A stretch of 64,000 bases of DNA from Streptomyces lanatus (GTDB lineage: Bacteria > Actinomycetota > Actinomycetes > Streptomycetales > Streptomycetaceae), in NCBI RefSeq assembly GCF_014655715.1, contig NZ_BNBM01000020.1, forward strand, positions 62,001-126,000. The letters are read 5' to 3'. Below are positions 1 to 8,203 of the stretch, piece by piece (position 1 is the first letter of the stretch; each line of letters opens with the position of its first letter). The notes below the pieces were generated by a model. That model was not told the origin of the DNA and ran no database searches. It saw only the letters and a list, made by a program, of their open reading frames with translations. The position numbers and the translations under genes were made by a program.

Positions 1-339
1 GATCTGGACAGCCTGGAGCCCGCCTTTCGCACCGGACGGCACACCACCCAGAAGTACTTCAAGGACAAGGTCATCACGCTCGACCCCGGAGAGCAGGTCA
101 ACCTGTCGGCGACCTTCCTGGCCGAGAAGGGCTCCCGCGAATTCGGACTGCTCATCCGCTATGTACGCAACGGAGAGGACGGCACCGTGCCGGTGCCCGC
201 TCCACGAGGCGGACGGTACGCGGTGACCGGCTTCGCGGAGCGGTACGGGGCCGTGTACGAGGGGTCGGCCGGGGGCGTCTACCGCCGGCTCGATGATCCT
301 CGCCCTTGCCCATGGCTTCCCGCGTCACGGGGATGCTGA
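1..339 (+). CDS. 3' end of an unrecognised protein (5' partial)
   Basis: Frame 1 is open from the window edge to a TGA at 337-339, giving the last 112 residues of a protein whose start lies outside. The visible part reads like a mixed alpha/beta domain (YFKDKVITLDPGEQVNL, then EFGLLIRYVRNGEDG) and ends in a short Pro/Arg/Cys-rich tail. No signal peptide or membrane segment is visible in this part. I do not recognise a family. The next gene can start at an ATG (333) that overlaps this stop (ATGCTGA), so the two are probably translationally coupled. Confidence 0.6.
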   Translation, partial: DLDSLEPAFRTGRHTTQKYFKDKVITLDPGEQVNLSATFLAEKGSREFGLLIRYVRNGEDGTVPVPAPRGGRYAVTGFAERYGAVYEGSAGGVYRRLDDPRPCPWLPASRGC

Positions 340-2219
340 CCGATCTCGACGAACGGGTGAGCGCAATGGTTTCGACGCATGCACGAATCGCCCGGCGCAT
401 CACCTGCGCAACGGTGGCGACCGCCAGCCTGGTGGCGCTGCTGGTGAGCGACGCGGGCACGTCGGGAAGGCCCCTCGAACGACCCAACACGCTTGACGTG
501 GCGTGGTCATTGCGAACCTCCGGACGGGCGCTGGACGTGTCGGAGCAGCCGGCAGTCGTGGGTGACAGGCTGCTGGCGATCCCGCAGGGCGGCAAGGTGG
601 CCATGGTGGACACCCGCGACGGGCGATTCCTCTCCACTGCGAGGAGTTCCGCGGACCGTTTCAGCCCCGTCGGGTTCTCCGGCGGTGTGATGCTCGCTGT
701 GGAGGAGTGGTTCGGGCAGAACACCAAAGCCGTCCTCAACGCCTACGACCCCGCGACCGGACGCAAGCTGTGGCACAAGGCCGCGAGTTCGACGCCGCGC
801 GAAGGAGAGGAGGACTCCTGGCTGGGACAACCGCCCTTCCTCCTGGAATCCGGACCTGTCACCCAACTCTCCGACGGCCGTCTCGTCGGCCTCGTGCCCC
901 GGACCGGCGCGGTCCGCTGGAGCAGACCGACGCCGGAGCTGCCGCCCTGTGAGCGATCGGGCGCCGACGACATCACCCCGCCGGCCTCTCCTTTGAACGC
1001 GGCCGCGGCGGCACAGCACATCGCCCTGCTCCGGGGCTGCCCCGGGGAGACCGCGGAGATCGAGGTGGTGAACGGGGAAGACGGCCGCAGTGTGTGGAAG
1101 AGGTCCATGGGACGGGTGCGCGAGTCCGTCGGGGTCAGCGCGGCCGGCGGCGTGATCGGTGTGGGCCTGGACCACGACGTACGGCTCTTCGCGGCGTCGG
1201 GGAAGGAGATCCCGCGGCGTGGCGCCGACTCGAAATCCGGACTGTGGCCCGTGGGAGAGGCCGACGGCGTCGTCTACCTCTCGGAAGGCCACCCCGGCGT
1301 CCCGGCCGACGCCGGTTCGCTCCAGTCCCGCACCGTGCATGCCGTACGCGAGGACACGGGGCGAACCCTATGGAAACGCCCCCAAGGACCTCAGGCCCCC
1401 AGCAGTGTGACCGGCGAAGCCATCATCACCGAGGCCTACGTCGCCGGCGCATACGGCGGCGACCTGCGCTGGTCCCCCGGAGACGCCCGCCTTCAGGGAC
1501 CGGGGGCGAGCAGCCTGCGGGACTTCGCCGGGCGGCAGAGCGCCACCGTCCCCTGGCCGGTGGCGGGGACGTACGTGGGAAGCAGCGGCGACCTGCTCAT
1601 CGTCCGCAGCGAGGAGAAGGACGGCACCCGCTACACCGCCCTCCGGCCCGGCCACCGCACGGCGGACGCGGAGAGGCCGGTGGCGCTGGGCGGAGTCGAG
1701 CGGCGGGACTGGCCGAACGCCTGCGGCCTGGTCAGCGACGACTTCCTGGCCGAACTCGGCGAGAACTACGTCAAGTTGCCCGTGAAGGCCAGCCGTAAAG
1801 TCATGGGCACGAAATTGCCGAGTCCGAGCGTGTGTCGCTACGCCACGGAATCCGGATCCGACGACGGCATCTTCTCCGTCACCGTGCGCTGGGTGGCCAC
1901 GGACGAAGCAGCCGCCGAGACCTACGCGACGAGCGTCCTCCCCTGGGGCTGCGACCCCGCGCTGGGCGGCTGCGTGACGGCTCGGATCACGCAGCCGCAG
2001 CGCGGCGTCCATCTGTACACCTACAGAACGGGATTGCAGCAACTCCCCGTCGCCCACGCGACCGTGGTGTCGGGCCGGTATGTCTTCGGAGTCAGCGCGG
2101 GCAACGACAAGACACGAACCAAGCAGCTCATACGACGTCTGGCCACGCATCTGACCGAACGATCCTGGGATGCCACTGACACTGCGAGTTCGCCGCTCAG
2201 GGCATCAACTTCACCATGA
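333..2219 (+). CDS. PQQ-type beta-propeller membrane-anchored protein
   Basis: A protein of about 628 residues with a short cytoplasmic N-terminus, one hydrophobic segment around residues 23-38 and a large extracytoplasmic part. That part carries recurring propeller signatures of the PQQ/BamB type (AYDPATGRKLWHK, NGEDGRSVWKR, REDTGRTLWKR). The last 180 residues form a separate Cys-containing region (NACGLV, SVCRYA, WGCDPALGGC). Such Streptomyces proteins are usually annotated as PQQ-binding-like repeat proteins without a known substrate. The start at 333 is chosen because it overlaps the upstream stop; in-frame ATGs at 306 and 366 are alternatives. The 3' end overlaps that of the convergent LRV gene by 23 nt. 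Confidence 0.75.
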   Translation: MLTDLDERVSAMVSTHARIARRITCATVATASLVALLVSDAGTSGRPLERPNTLDVAWSLRTSGRALDVSEQPAVVGDRLLAIPQGGKVAMVDTRDGRFLSTARSSADRFSPVGFSGGVMLAVEEWFGQNTKAVLNAYDPATGRKLWHKAASSTPREGEEDSWLGQPPFLLESGPVTQLSDGRLVGLVPRTGAVRWSRPTPELPPCERSGADDITPPASPLNAAAAAQHIALLRGCPGETAEIEVVNGEDGRSVWKRSMGRVRESVGVSAAGGVIGVGLDHDVRLFAASGKEIPRRGADSKSGLWPVGEADGVVYLSEGHPGVPADAGSLQSRTVHAVREDTGRTLWKRPQGPQAPSSVTGEAIITEAYVAGAYGGDLRWSPGDARLQGPGASSLRDFAGRQSATVPWPVAGTYVGSSGDLLIVRSEEKDGTRYTALRPGHRTADAERPVALGGVERRDWPNACGLVSDDFLAELGENYVKLPVKASRKVMGTKLPSPSVCRYATESGSDDGIFSVTVRWVATDEAAAETYATSVLPWGCDPALGGCVTARITQPQRGVHLYTYRTGLQQLPVAHATVVSGRYVFGVSAGNDKTRTKQLIRRLATHLTERSWDATDTASSPLRASTSP

Positions 2220-3714
2220 CGCCGACGGGCAGTGAGGGGTTCGCCGCTGCCGCCTCCGCCACCTGATCGTCGTTGTCGGTGAGGAGTTCGATGATGACAG
2301 GTTGAGGCAGGTTCGGATGGGCGGCGGCCAGGGGACGGGCTCGTTGCTCGGTCAGGCAGACAAGTAGTGCGGGCGCCGGGGCGAGGGGGTGGCGGGTGAC
2401 CTCGCGGAAGACCTTCCGTACCGGTGGCTGATGCCGGGTCAATTCCTCCAGCAGGGCGGGGGAGGCGTCCGGGTTGGCCGCCACCTTGGCGATCACCTGA
2501 ACTGCGTGTCGGGCCACCATGGCGCGCAGGTGCGTGTCGGACAGGCCCGGGTGGGACGCGACGGACTTGGCCACCTTGGCGTCGGGGTCGGCGGCCAGCG
2601 TGTCCCGGATCTCGCCCGGCAGGTCGCGTCGTTGGGCCACGAGCATCCGTACGGCCGGGTCGGGCGACGCGGCAAGCTGTGCCGTCTCCTGCGGAGAGGC
2701 GGCGGCGATACGCGGCAACAGGGTGGCGCCGATCCTGGTCGCGTGCGCCAGGTCGGCCAGCACGTCGAGCGGCACGTTCGGATTGTGGGCCAGCCGACGC
2801 TGCACGTCATGTCCGCGGTCGGCCGCCAGCGTACGGATCACGGTGTCGTCGATCGCCGGGTTCTCGGCGAGTTCGGCCCGGACGCCAGGGATGGGGTCCA
2901 CGGCCAGACGGGCGCTCACGGCCGACGGCAGGTCGGGGCGGGTCGCGAGGGCGCTGCGCAGCAGCATCGACGGGGCGTCGGCGAAGCGGACCGCGGCGTC
3001 GATCGGGGTGGCCGGGTTGAGCAGCGCCACGCGCTGGATCTCGTGCACGGTGGACTGGTGGGAGCCGTCACAGGCGGCGCCCAAGGGGAGATCGCAGTCG
3101 GGCCGCGGACAGGACCCCTCGTGCACGAACGGCGTCTCCTCCCGGTCGCAGACCAGGCACCGCCGCGCCGGTGGCAACCCTTCACCGGAGATCAGCATCT
3201 CCAGCACGTCCGATGGCGTCGAGTCGTTGGCCGCCGCCGCGAGGCGGACCTCGGCGTGCGGATGCCGCGCGAGCCCGGCCGCCGTATCGGGGGCGGCCCA
3301 CAGCGCGAGTTCCGCGACCACCTGTATGTCCGGGTCGGCGGCGAGTGTCCGTACGACGTCCGGTGGCAGGCCGGGGCAGGCGGCGAGCTTCTCCCGGCAC
3401 CGGGGGGTCGGGTGGGTTGCGAGGAGGGGCATCCACTCCTGCCGGCCGGCGCCTTCGTCGAGGAGGGCGAGCGCGGCGCAGGGCTGGGTGGCGGGGTCGA
3501 TGTCGGCGGCGGTCAGTCGGCCCGCGTATGCGAGTTGGACGGCGATCTCCTCGCCGCGGGCGGCCAGCGTGGTCAGCTGTGCGGGAGTGAGGTCGGTGCG
3601 TTCGGCGAGTTCGCCGCTGAGGTCGGTGTCCGCGCAGCCGATGAGCTGGTCGAGCAGTTCGGGTGGGAGGGACGGGTTGGCGGCGAGTCCGTGCAGGACA
3701 TGGTTCACGGGCAC
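2197..3714 (-). CDS. Leucine-rich-repeat-variant (LRV) protein
   Basis: 505 residues built from about 18-24-residue alpha-helical repeats of the form A-x-NP-x-LP-x-x-hh-x-x-L (for example ANPSLPPELLDQL, AHNPNVPLDVLADLA, ASHPGLSDTHLRAM). This is the LRV pattern, a HEAT-like protein-binding solenoid. Around residues 185-230 the repeats are interrupted by a Cys-rich insert (RCLVCD, GSCPRPDCDLP, AACDGSH) that may bind a metal. No signal peptide or membrane segment is present, so it is probably cytoplasmic. It starts with GTG and has an AGCAGGAT stretch upstream. The partner is unknown. The gene converges on the propeller gene. Confidence 0.7.
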   Translation of the reverse strand: MPVNHVLHGLAANPSLPPELLDQLIGCADTDLSGELAERTDLTPAQLTTLAARGEEIAVQLAYAGRLTAADIDPATQPCAALALLDEGAGRQEWMPLLATHPTPRCREKLAACPGLPPDVVRTLAADPDIQVVAELALWAAPDTAAGLARHPHAEVRLAAAANDSTPSDVLEMLISGEGLPPARRCLVCDREETPFVHEGSCPRPDCDLPLGAACDGSHQSTVHEIQRVALLNPATPIDAAVRFADAPSMLLRSALATRPDLPSAVSARLAVDPIPGVRAELAENPAIDDTVIRTLAADRGHDVQRRLAHNPNVPLDVLADLAHATRIGATLLPRIAAASPQETAQLAASPDPAVRMLVAQRRDLPGEIRDTLAADPDAKVAKSVASHPGLSDTHLRAMVARHAVQVIAKVAANPDASPALLEELTRHQPPVRKVFREVTRHPLAPAPALLVCLTEQRARPLAAAHPNLPQPVIIELLTDNDDQVAEAAAANPSLPVGVMVKLMP

Positions 3715-3812
3715 ATCCTGCTTGGACTCCGGTCGGATGGCTCGTGGATTTCGAGGTGGAGGCGCGCCTACGGCCGTGCAGGCGCGCCCCCTTCCTCGCG
3801 GTTCTGGTCCTT

Positions 3813-6800
3813 TCAGTTCAGCGGTTCGACCCAGATGTTGCGGTACCGCACCTTGTTGCCGTGGTCCTGGAGGCGGATGGCCCCGGCTGACGGACCCTCC
3901 GGTCGGCCCCCTCCGGTCGGACCGTCGATCGTGATGTCGTCGTGGACCTTCTTGCCGTTCCAGACGACGGTGACCCGCGCGTCGGCCGTCTTGTTGCCGT
4001 CGGCGTCGAAGCGGGCCGCCCGGAAGGTGATGTCGTACGTCTGCCAGGTCTCCGGTGCCGTGGCCGCGTTGATGTCCGGAGCCTTCTTCAGGTAGATCGC
4101 TCCGGCTTCGTTCGTGTCGAGTGTCGTGTCACCGAAGGAGTCGAGGATCTGGAGCTCGTAGCGGTCCTGGAAGTAGACGCCGCTGTTGCCGCGGTCCTGG
4201 CCGGTGACGTCATCGGGCAGGAGTGGCACGCGGAACTCCACGTGCAGTTTGAAGTCCTGGTAGGCGTCCTTGGTGCGCAGGTCGCCGCAGCAGACCTCCA
4301 TCGACTGCTCGTCGGTCAGCGGCCACTCCACGGCACGTCCGTCCGTGTGCTGCCACTGACCCTGCGACGCGGCGGTGCCGTCGAAGAGGGTGACGCGGGT
4401 GCCGTGCGGGCGGACGGTGATCAGATCCAGGTTGACGTGGCCGGTGTCACCGGCGTCGAAGCGGTAGGCGAGGGTGTTCTTGCCTTCGCGCAGGGTGACC
4501 CGCTCGGTCTGGGTGGACCAGGTGTCCCAGTCGCCGGTCGAGGCGAGCTTGGTCTGTCTCAGTTTCTGTCCGTTGGCGTACAGGGAGAGGGACTTGGTGC
4601 CCTGGAAGGGGTTGGGCCCGTTGGAGTAGCGCAGGTTGACGTCGTAGTCGCCGGCCTTCGGGACGGTGACCTCGAAGGTGGTGGCGGCCTTGCCTTCGGT
4701 GCCGTAGCGGTCGACGAACCCGCTGCCCGAGTAGCCGGTGTGGTCCCTGTTGATTCCGGCGGTCCCGGTCAGCCGCGCCTCCTCGGCCTCGTACAGCGTG
4801 GCGGGTGGCGGTTGCTTGCCCGGCAGGGCGTTGAGCGTGTACCAGGCCTCCGTGCTCCACAGCGTCTCACCGGACGTGGACGCGAAGGGGCGTGGTGAGC
4901 GGACGTGTACGACGCGGCCCGGCTTGAGGCCGTCGAGGCGCAGGGCGACCGTGCGGCCGTCGTCGGAGAGGGTGGCCGAGCGGACGGCGAGGCGCTCCTC
5001 GGCGATCTTCGGCCCTCCGTAGTCCGTGGTGGGGGTGTAGCGCCACTGTTCGGCCTGGTAGCGGGAGGCCAGCTTCTCCGCGGTGGCCTCGGACAGCGGC
5101 TGGGTGTATTCGAGGTCGAAGCCGCCGGGGACGGCCCGCATTTCCTTGATGTCGAAGGTGTTGCCGCCGTTGGGCATCAGTTTCTGGAGGCCGAACTTCA
5201 GCTTTCCTTCCTGGCCCCAGTTGCCGTCCGCGCCGAGCCCGCCCGCGTAGACGGCGCCGTCGGGACCCATGGTGATGCGGTTGACGCCGGCTTCGAGTCC
5301 CTGCGTGTAGCGGAACACGGCGCCCTGGTACTGGCCCTTCACCTTCTCCAGATAGGCACGCTGGAGTCCGCCGTAGGTGACGTCACCGATGAGCATCTGC
5401 CCGGCGAAGCGGCCCTTCTTCAAGTACAGAGGCGTGCTGGGGGAGTTGGCGATCTCGTTCTGCGGCAGCCACAGCACCGGCTCGGTCACCGAACGGTCGT
5501 CGAAGGGGCCCGACGGCTCGGTGTAGTGGTTGAAGAAGCGGTCCTGCTTGATGTGGACGAGCTTGGACGCGGGCAGCCAGCCGCCCTGGTTGTCGGTGGT
5601 GAAGATGTCACCGCCGGGGCCCCAGCCGATGCCGTTGGGCGTGCGCAGACCGCCCGCGACCGGCTGGATCTTCCCGGTCTTCTTGCTGACCTTGTACGTG
5701 GTCCCGCGGCCGGGCGCCGGCTGCGGAGTCGTGGTCGCGCCGCCGTAGTTGATGGCGACGGACAGGTTCACGTAGAAGTAGCCGTCGCGGTAGAGCAGCC
5801 CGAAGGCGAACTCGTGGAAGTTGCCGCCGTACGGCCAGGTGGCGACGGTGCGGTACTCGTCGGTGACGAAGTCCCGGTTGCTGTCGACGAGTTGGGTCAG
5901 CTCGTGCTTCTGCGACACATACAGCGAGCCGTCGACGTACTTGATGCCCATGGGCTCGCGCAGCCCGCTCGCCACCTTCTTCACGGTCACCTTGTCGCGG
6001 CTGGTGTCGCCGGTGACGTTGTCGAGGAGGTACACCTCGCCGGTGGTGGTCTGTGAGCCGCCCCAGGTGGTGATCGCCAGACGTCCGTCGGGCAGCCAGT
6101 CCATGCCGGTGACCTGGGGCTCGAAGCCGTCCGGGCGGAGGTCGGTGAGGGTGAGGTCGGGGCGTACGTCGGTCAGCGGGAGTCCGTCACCCGGGCTGTC
6201 CGCTCCCGACTCGCACTCCTTGCGTCCCGGAGCGGTGACCCGTACCACCCCGGCGTCGGTGCTCAGTGCCTCGCTCGGCACGGTGGTGAAGTCGCTCGCG
6301 GACGGTGGCTTCCAGGCCAGGGCGAGGCGCTGCTCGCCGCCGCGTTCGAAGTAGTCGATGCGGAACGGGTGGGATCCGGCGGTGAGTTGGACGGATCCGT
6401 CCTTCGGCTCGGCGCCGTGCAGTCCGTCGTGGTCGATGACCGTCCGGTCGTCGATGGTCAGACGGGAGCCGTCGTCGCTGGTCAGGCGGAATGTGTAGGA
6501 GCCGTCCTCGGGGATGACGAGATAGCCGGACACCTCGGCGGAGAAGTTGTCGGCGAAGCCGCCGAAGTCGCCGGTCGTGGACCAGTCCACGGTCGGCATC
6601 AGCTTGTCGTGGTTGGGGGTCTGCCCCGGCTTGAGCGTGCACAGCTTGCTGAGCGGGACCTGGGTGTCGAACACCCGCAGGGTCACTCCGGGTTCCTGGG
6701 GCGGGATGTCACCGGGGGCTGCGGAGGCAGGCGGCGCTGTCCACACGCCTCCGACGAGGAAGCTTCCGAGAAGCAGGGGGATGAGTCGTCTTCGGGCACG

Positions 6801-6821
6801 GCGGAACAACCGTTGATGCAT
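3813..6821 (-). CDS. Secreted multidomain protein: PA14, glucose/sorbosone-dehydrogenase-like propeller, CBM, DUF1080
   Basis: 1002 residues with an Arg-rich Sec signal peptide ending near ASAAPG (about residue 35). Domains in order: PA14 (about 45-190, GYLVIPEDGSYTFRLTSDDG); a six-bladed propeller of the PQQ-dependent glucose/sorbosone dehydrogenase type (about 215-650, GMDWLPDGRLAITTWGG, RTPNGIGWGPGGDIF); a CBM6/35-like carbohydrate-binding domain (about 677-800, YEAEEARLTGTA, VDRYGTEGKAATTFEV); and a DUF1080/3-keto-disaccharide hydrolase-like jelly roll (about 809-1000, GNSGVYFQDRYELQILDS). Related architectures in Actinobacteria and Bacteroidetes are linked to extracellular glycan or 3-keto-sugar processing. 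The start has a GGAGG ribosome binding site, and the gene seems to stand alone. Catalysis is not shown; the domain calls rest on visible motifs. Confidence 0.8.
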   Translation of the reverse strand: MHQRLFRRARRRLIPLLLGSFLVGGVWTAPPASAAPGDIPPQEPGVTLRVFDTQVPLSKLCTLKPGQTPNHDKLMPTVDWSTTGDFGGFADNFSAEVSGYLVIPEDGSYTFRLTSDDGSRLTIDDRTVIDHDGLHGAEPKDGSVQLTAGSHPFRIDYFERGGEQRLALAWKPPSASDFTTVPSEALSTDAGVVRVTAPGRKECESGADSPGDGLPLTDVRPDLTLTDLRPDGFEPQVTGMDWLPDGRLAITTWGGSQTTTGEVYLLDNVTGDTSRDKVTVKKVASGLREPMGIKYVDGSLYVSQKHELTQLVDSNRDFVTDEYRTVATWPYGGNFHEFAFGLLYRDGYFYVNLSVAINYGGATTTPQPAPGRGTTYKVSKKTGKIQPVAGGLRTPNGIGWGPGGDIFTTDNQGGWLPASKLVHIKQDRFFNHYTEPSGPFDDRSVTEPVLWLPQNEIANSPSTPLYLKKGRFAGQMLIGDVTYGGLQRAYLEKVKGQYQGAVFRYTQGLEAGVNRITMGPDGAVYAGGLGADGNWGQEGKLKFGLQKLMPNGGNTFDIKEMRAVPGGFDLEYTQPLSEATAEKLASRYQAEQWRYTPTTDYGGPKIAEERLAVRSATLSDDGRTVALRLDGLKPGRVVHVRSPRPFASTSGETLWSTEAWYTLNALPGKQPPPATLYEAEEARLTGTAGINRDHTGYSGSGFVDRYGTEGKAATTFEVTVPKAGDYDVNLRYSNGPNPFQGTKSLSLYANGQKLRQTKLASTGDWDTWSTQTERVTLREGKNTLAYRFDAGDTGHVNLDLITVRPHGTRVTLFDGTAASQGQWQHTDGRAVEWPLTDEQSMEVCCGDLRTKDAYQDFKLHVEFRVPLLPDDVTGQDRGNSGVYFQDRYELQILDSFGDTTLDTNEAGAIYLKKAPDINAATAPETWQTYDITFRAARFDADGNKTADARVTVVWNGKKVHDDITIDGPTGGGRPEGPSAGAIRLQDHGNKVRYRNIWVEPLN

Positions 6822-6953
6822 CGGTCCTCCAGAACGGACCGGAGGCCGCCGGATCGCACTCCGGTCGAGTTACCCACTGCGCCGGGAGTGCGCAGAGGTG
6901 GTACTCGTGCGGTTGCGCCGATACCGTAGGGGACTTTCGTCGAGCGCGTCCAT

Positions 6954-6978
6954 ACTTTGTCATCAGTGAGTTCAAAGT
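6954..6978. promoter_or_regulatory. Inverted repeat upstream of the LysR gene
   Basis: The arms ACTTTG (6954-6959) and CAAAGT (6973-6978) form a 25-bp dyad with a 13-nt spacer, in the gap between the divergent secreted-protein gene (ATG 6821) and the LysR gene (ATG 7093). The size and position suit a LysR-type operator, but the T-N11-A form is not exact. Confidence 0.35.
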
Positions 6979-7092
6979 CCTGTGGGTGACCAGGTCATGC
7001 ACAGGATCGCCGCCGGGTGCAGACTGTGCCTGCCGTTCGCGCGCCGGCGGGTGCGGTGGCCCTTGGACGTGCACGGACCCGACGGAGACGCG

Positions 7093-7986
7093 ATGGAACG
7101 ACGTCAGCTGGAGTACTTCATCGCGGTCGTCGAGCACGGCGGATTCACGGCCGCCGCCAACGCACTCCATGTCGCGCAGCCTTCGCTGTCGCACGCGATC
7201 CGTTCCCTGGAGCGCGAATGCGGCGGGAAGCTGTTCCACCGGCTCGCGCAGGGCGTCAGTCTCACCCCGGCCGGTGAGGCCCTGGTGCGACCGGCCCGGC
7301 AGGTCCTGCGGGACCTGTCCACCGCCAGTTCCCTGGTACGGGAAGTCCTCGGGCTCAGCGGCGGACGGCTCGACATCGTTTCGCAGACGACGCTTTCGGT
7401 GGACCCCCTGGCCCATATGCTGGGCCGCTTCCATCGCGCGCATCCGAAGGTCAGCGTGCGCGTGGTCGACCCGGAGCGGGGACCGGCCGTGGCGCTGATG
7501 GTCGCGGCCGGACAGTGCGAACTCGGTCTGGTGGACGCCTCGGTGCCCACGGCGGACCTCAGCGGGATCGACCTGCCGGAACAGGAGATGCATGTGGTGC
7601 TGCCCGCCGACCACCCGCATCCGGCCGGCGACACCATCACCTCGCGTCAGCTGGCGGCGCTGGACCTGATCGTGACACCGCCGGGCACCGAGACCAGGGC
7701 GGCGGTCGACGACGTGTGCACCGCACTGGGTGTCGCACCGCGCATCGCGGTGGAGACCGCGCACCGCGCGATGATCGTGCCCCTGGTCCTCTCCGGCGTC
7801 GGCGCCGCCGTACTGCCGGCCTCCATGGCCAGGGACGCCGCGCTGCGCGGGGCGCGGATGCTGTCGCATCGTCCACGGCTGCTGCGCCATGGCCGGCTGG
7901 TGTGGCGTTCGGGCCAACTGTCCCCGGCCGCCGAGGCGTTCGTGGACCTGGCGTCCGCGCCCGACCCCGACGGACATGTCCAGTAG
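7093..7986 (+). CDS. LysR-family transcriptional regulator
   Basis: 297 residues. The winged helix-turn-helix is at residues 1-60 (MERRQLEYFIAVVEHGGFTA, AANALHVAQPSLSHAIRSLE), followed by a LysR substrate-binding domain. The frame stays open upstream to 6982, but family alignment places the start at ATG 7093, behind GACGGAGAC. The sulfatase/FGE/binding-protein genes follow on the same strand after 217 nt, so this is the likely sulfatase regulator, presumably answering to sulfate-ester or sulfur status. It could also control the divergent secreted protein at 3813-6821. The effector is unknown. Confidence 0.85.
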   Translation: MERRQLEYFIAVVEHGGFTAAANALHVAQPSLSHAIRSLERECGGKLFHRLAQGVSLTPAGEALVRPARQVLRDLSTASSLVREVLGLSGGRLDIVSQTTLSVDPLAHMLGRFHRAHPKVSVRVVDPERGPAVALMVAAGQCELGLVDASVPTADLSGIDLPEQEMHVVLPADHPHPAGDTITSRQLAALDLIVTPPGTETRAAVDDVCTALGVAPRIAVETAHRAMIVPLVLSGVGAAVLPASMARDAALRGARMLSHRPRLLRHGRLVWRSGQLSPAAEAFVDLASAPDPDGHVQ

Positions 7987-8203
7987 GTATAGAAAATCTC
8001 TACCGCCTTCATTCAAAACCGGTTCACGTCAATTCAAGCCCTCTCGTTGACCGGCCCGGCAGTGGCTGACACCTTGGCTGCATCGCAGGTCGGGGCATTT
8101 TCGAAGGTCCACCGATACCACCCGGCGGCGCCCGTATTCGCGCTGCGGAAAGGGTGTGGAGAGGGTGTGGATTTCCCCGCCGGCCATCGAATCGGAGAAT
8201 TGA

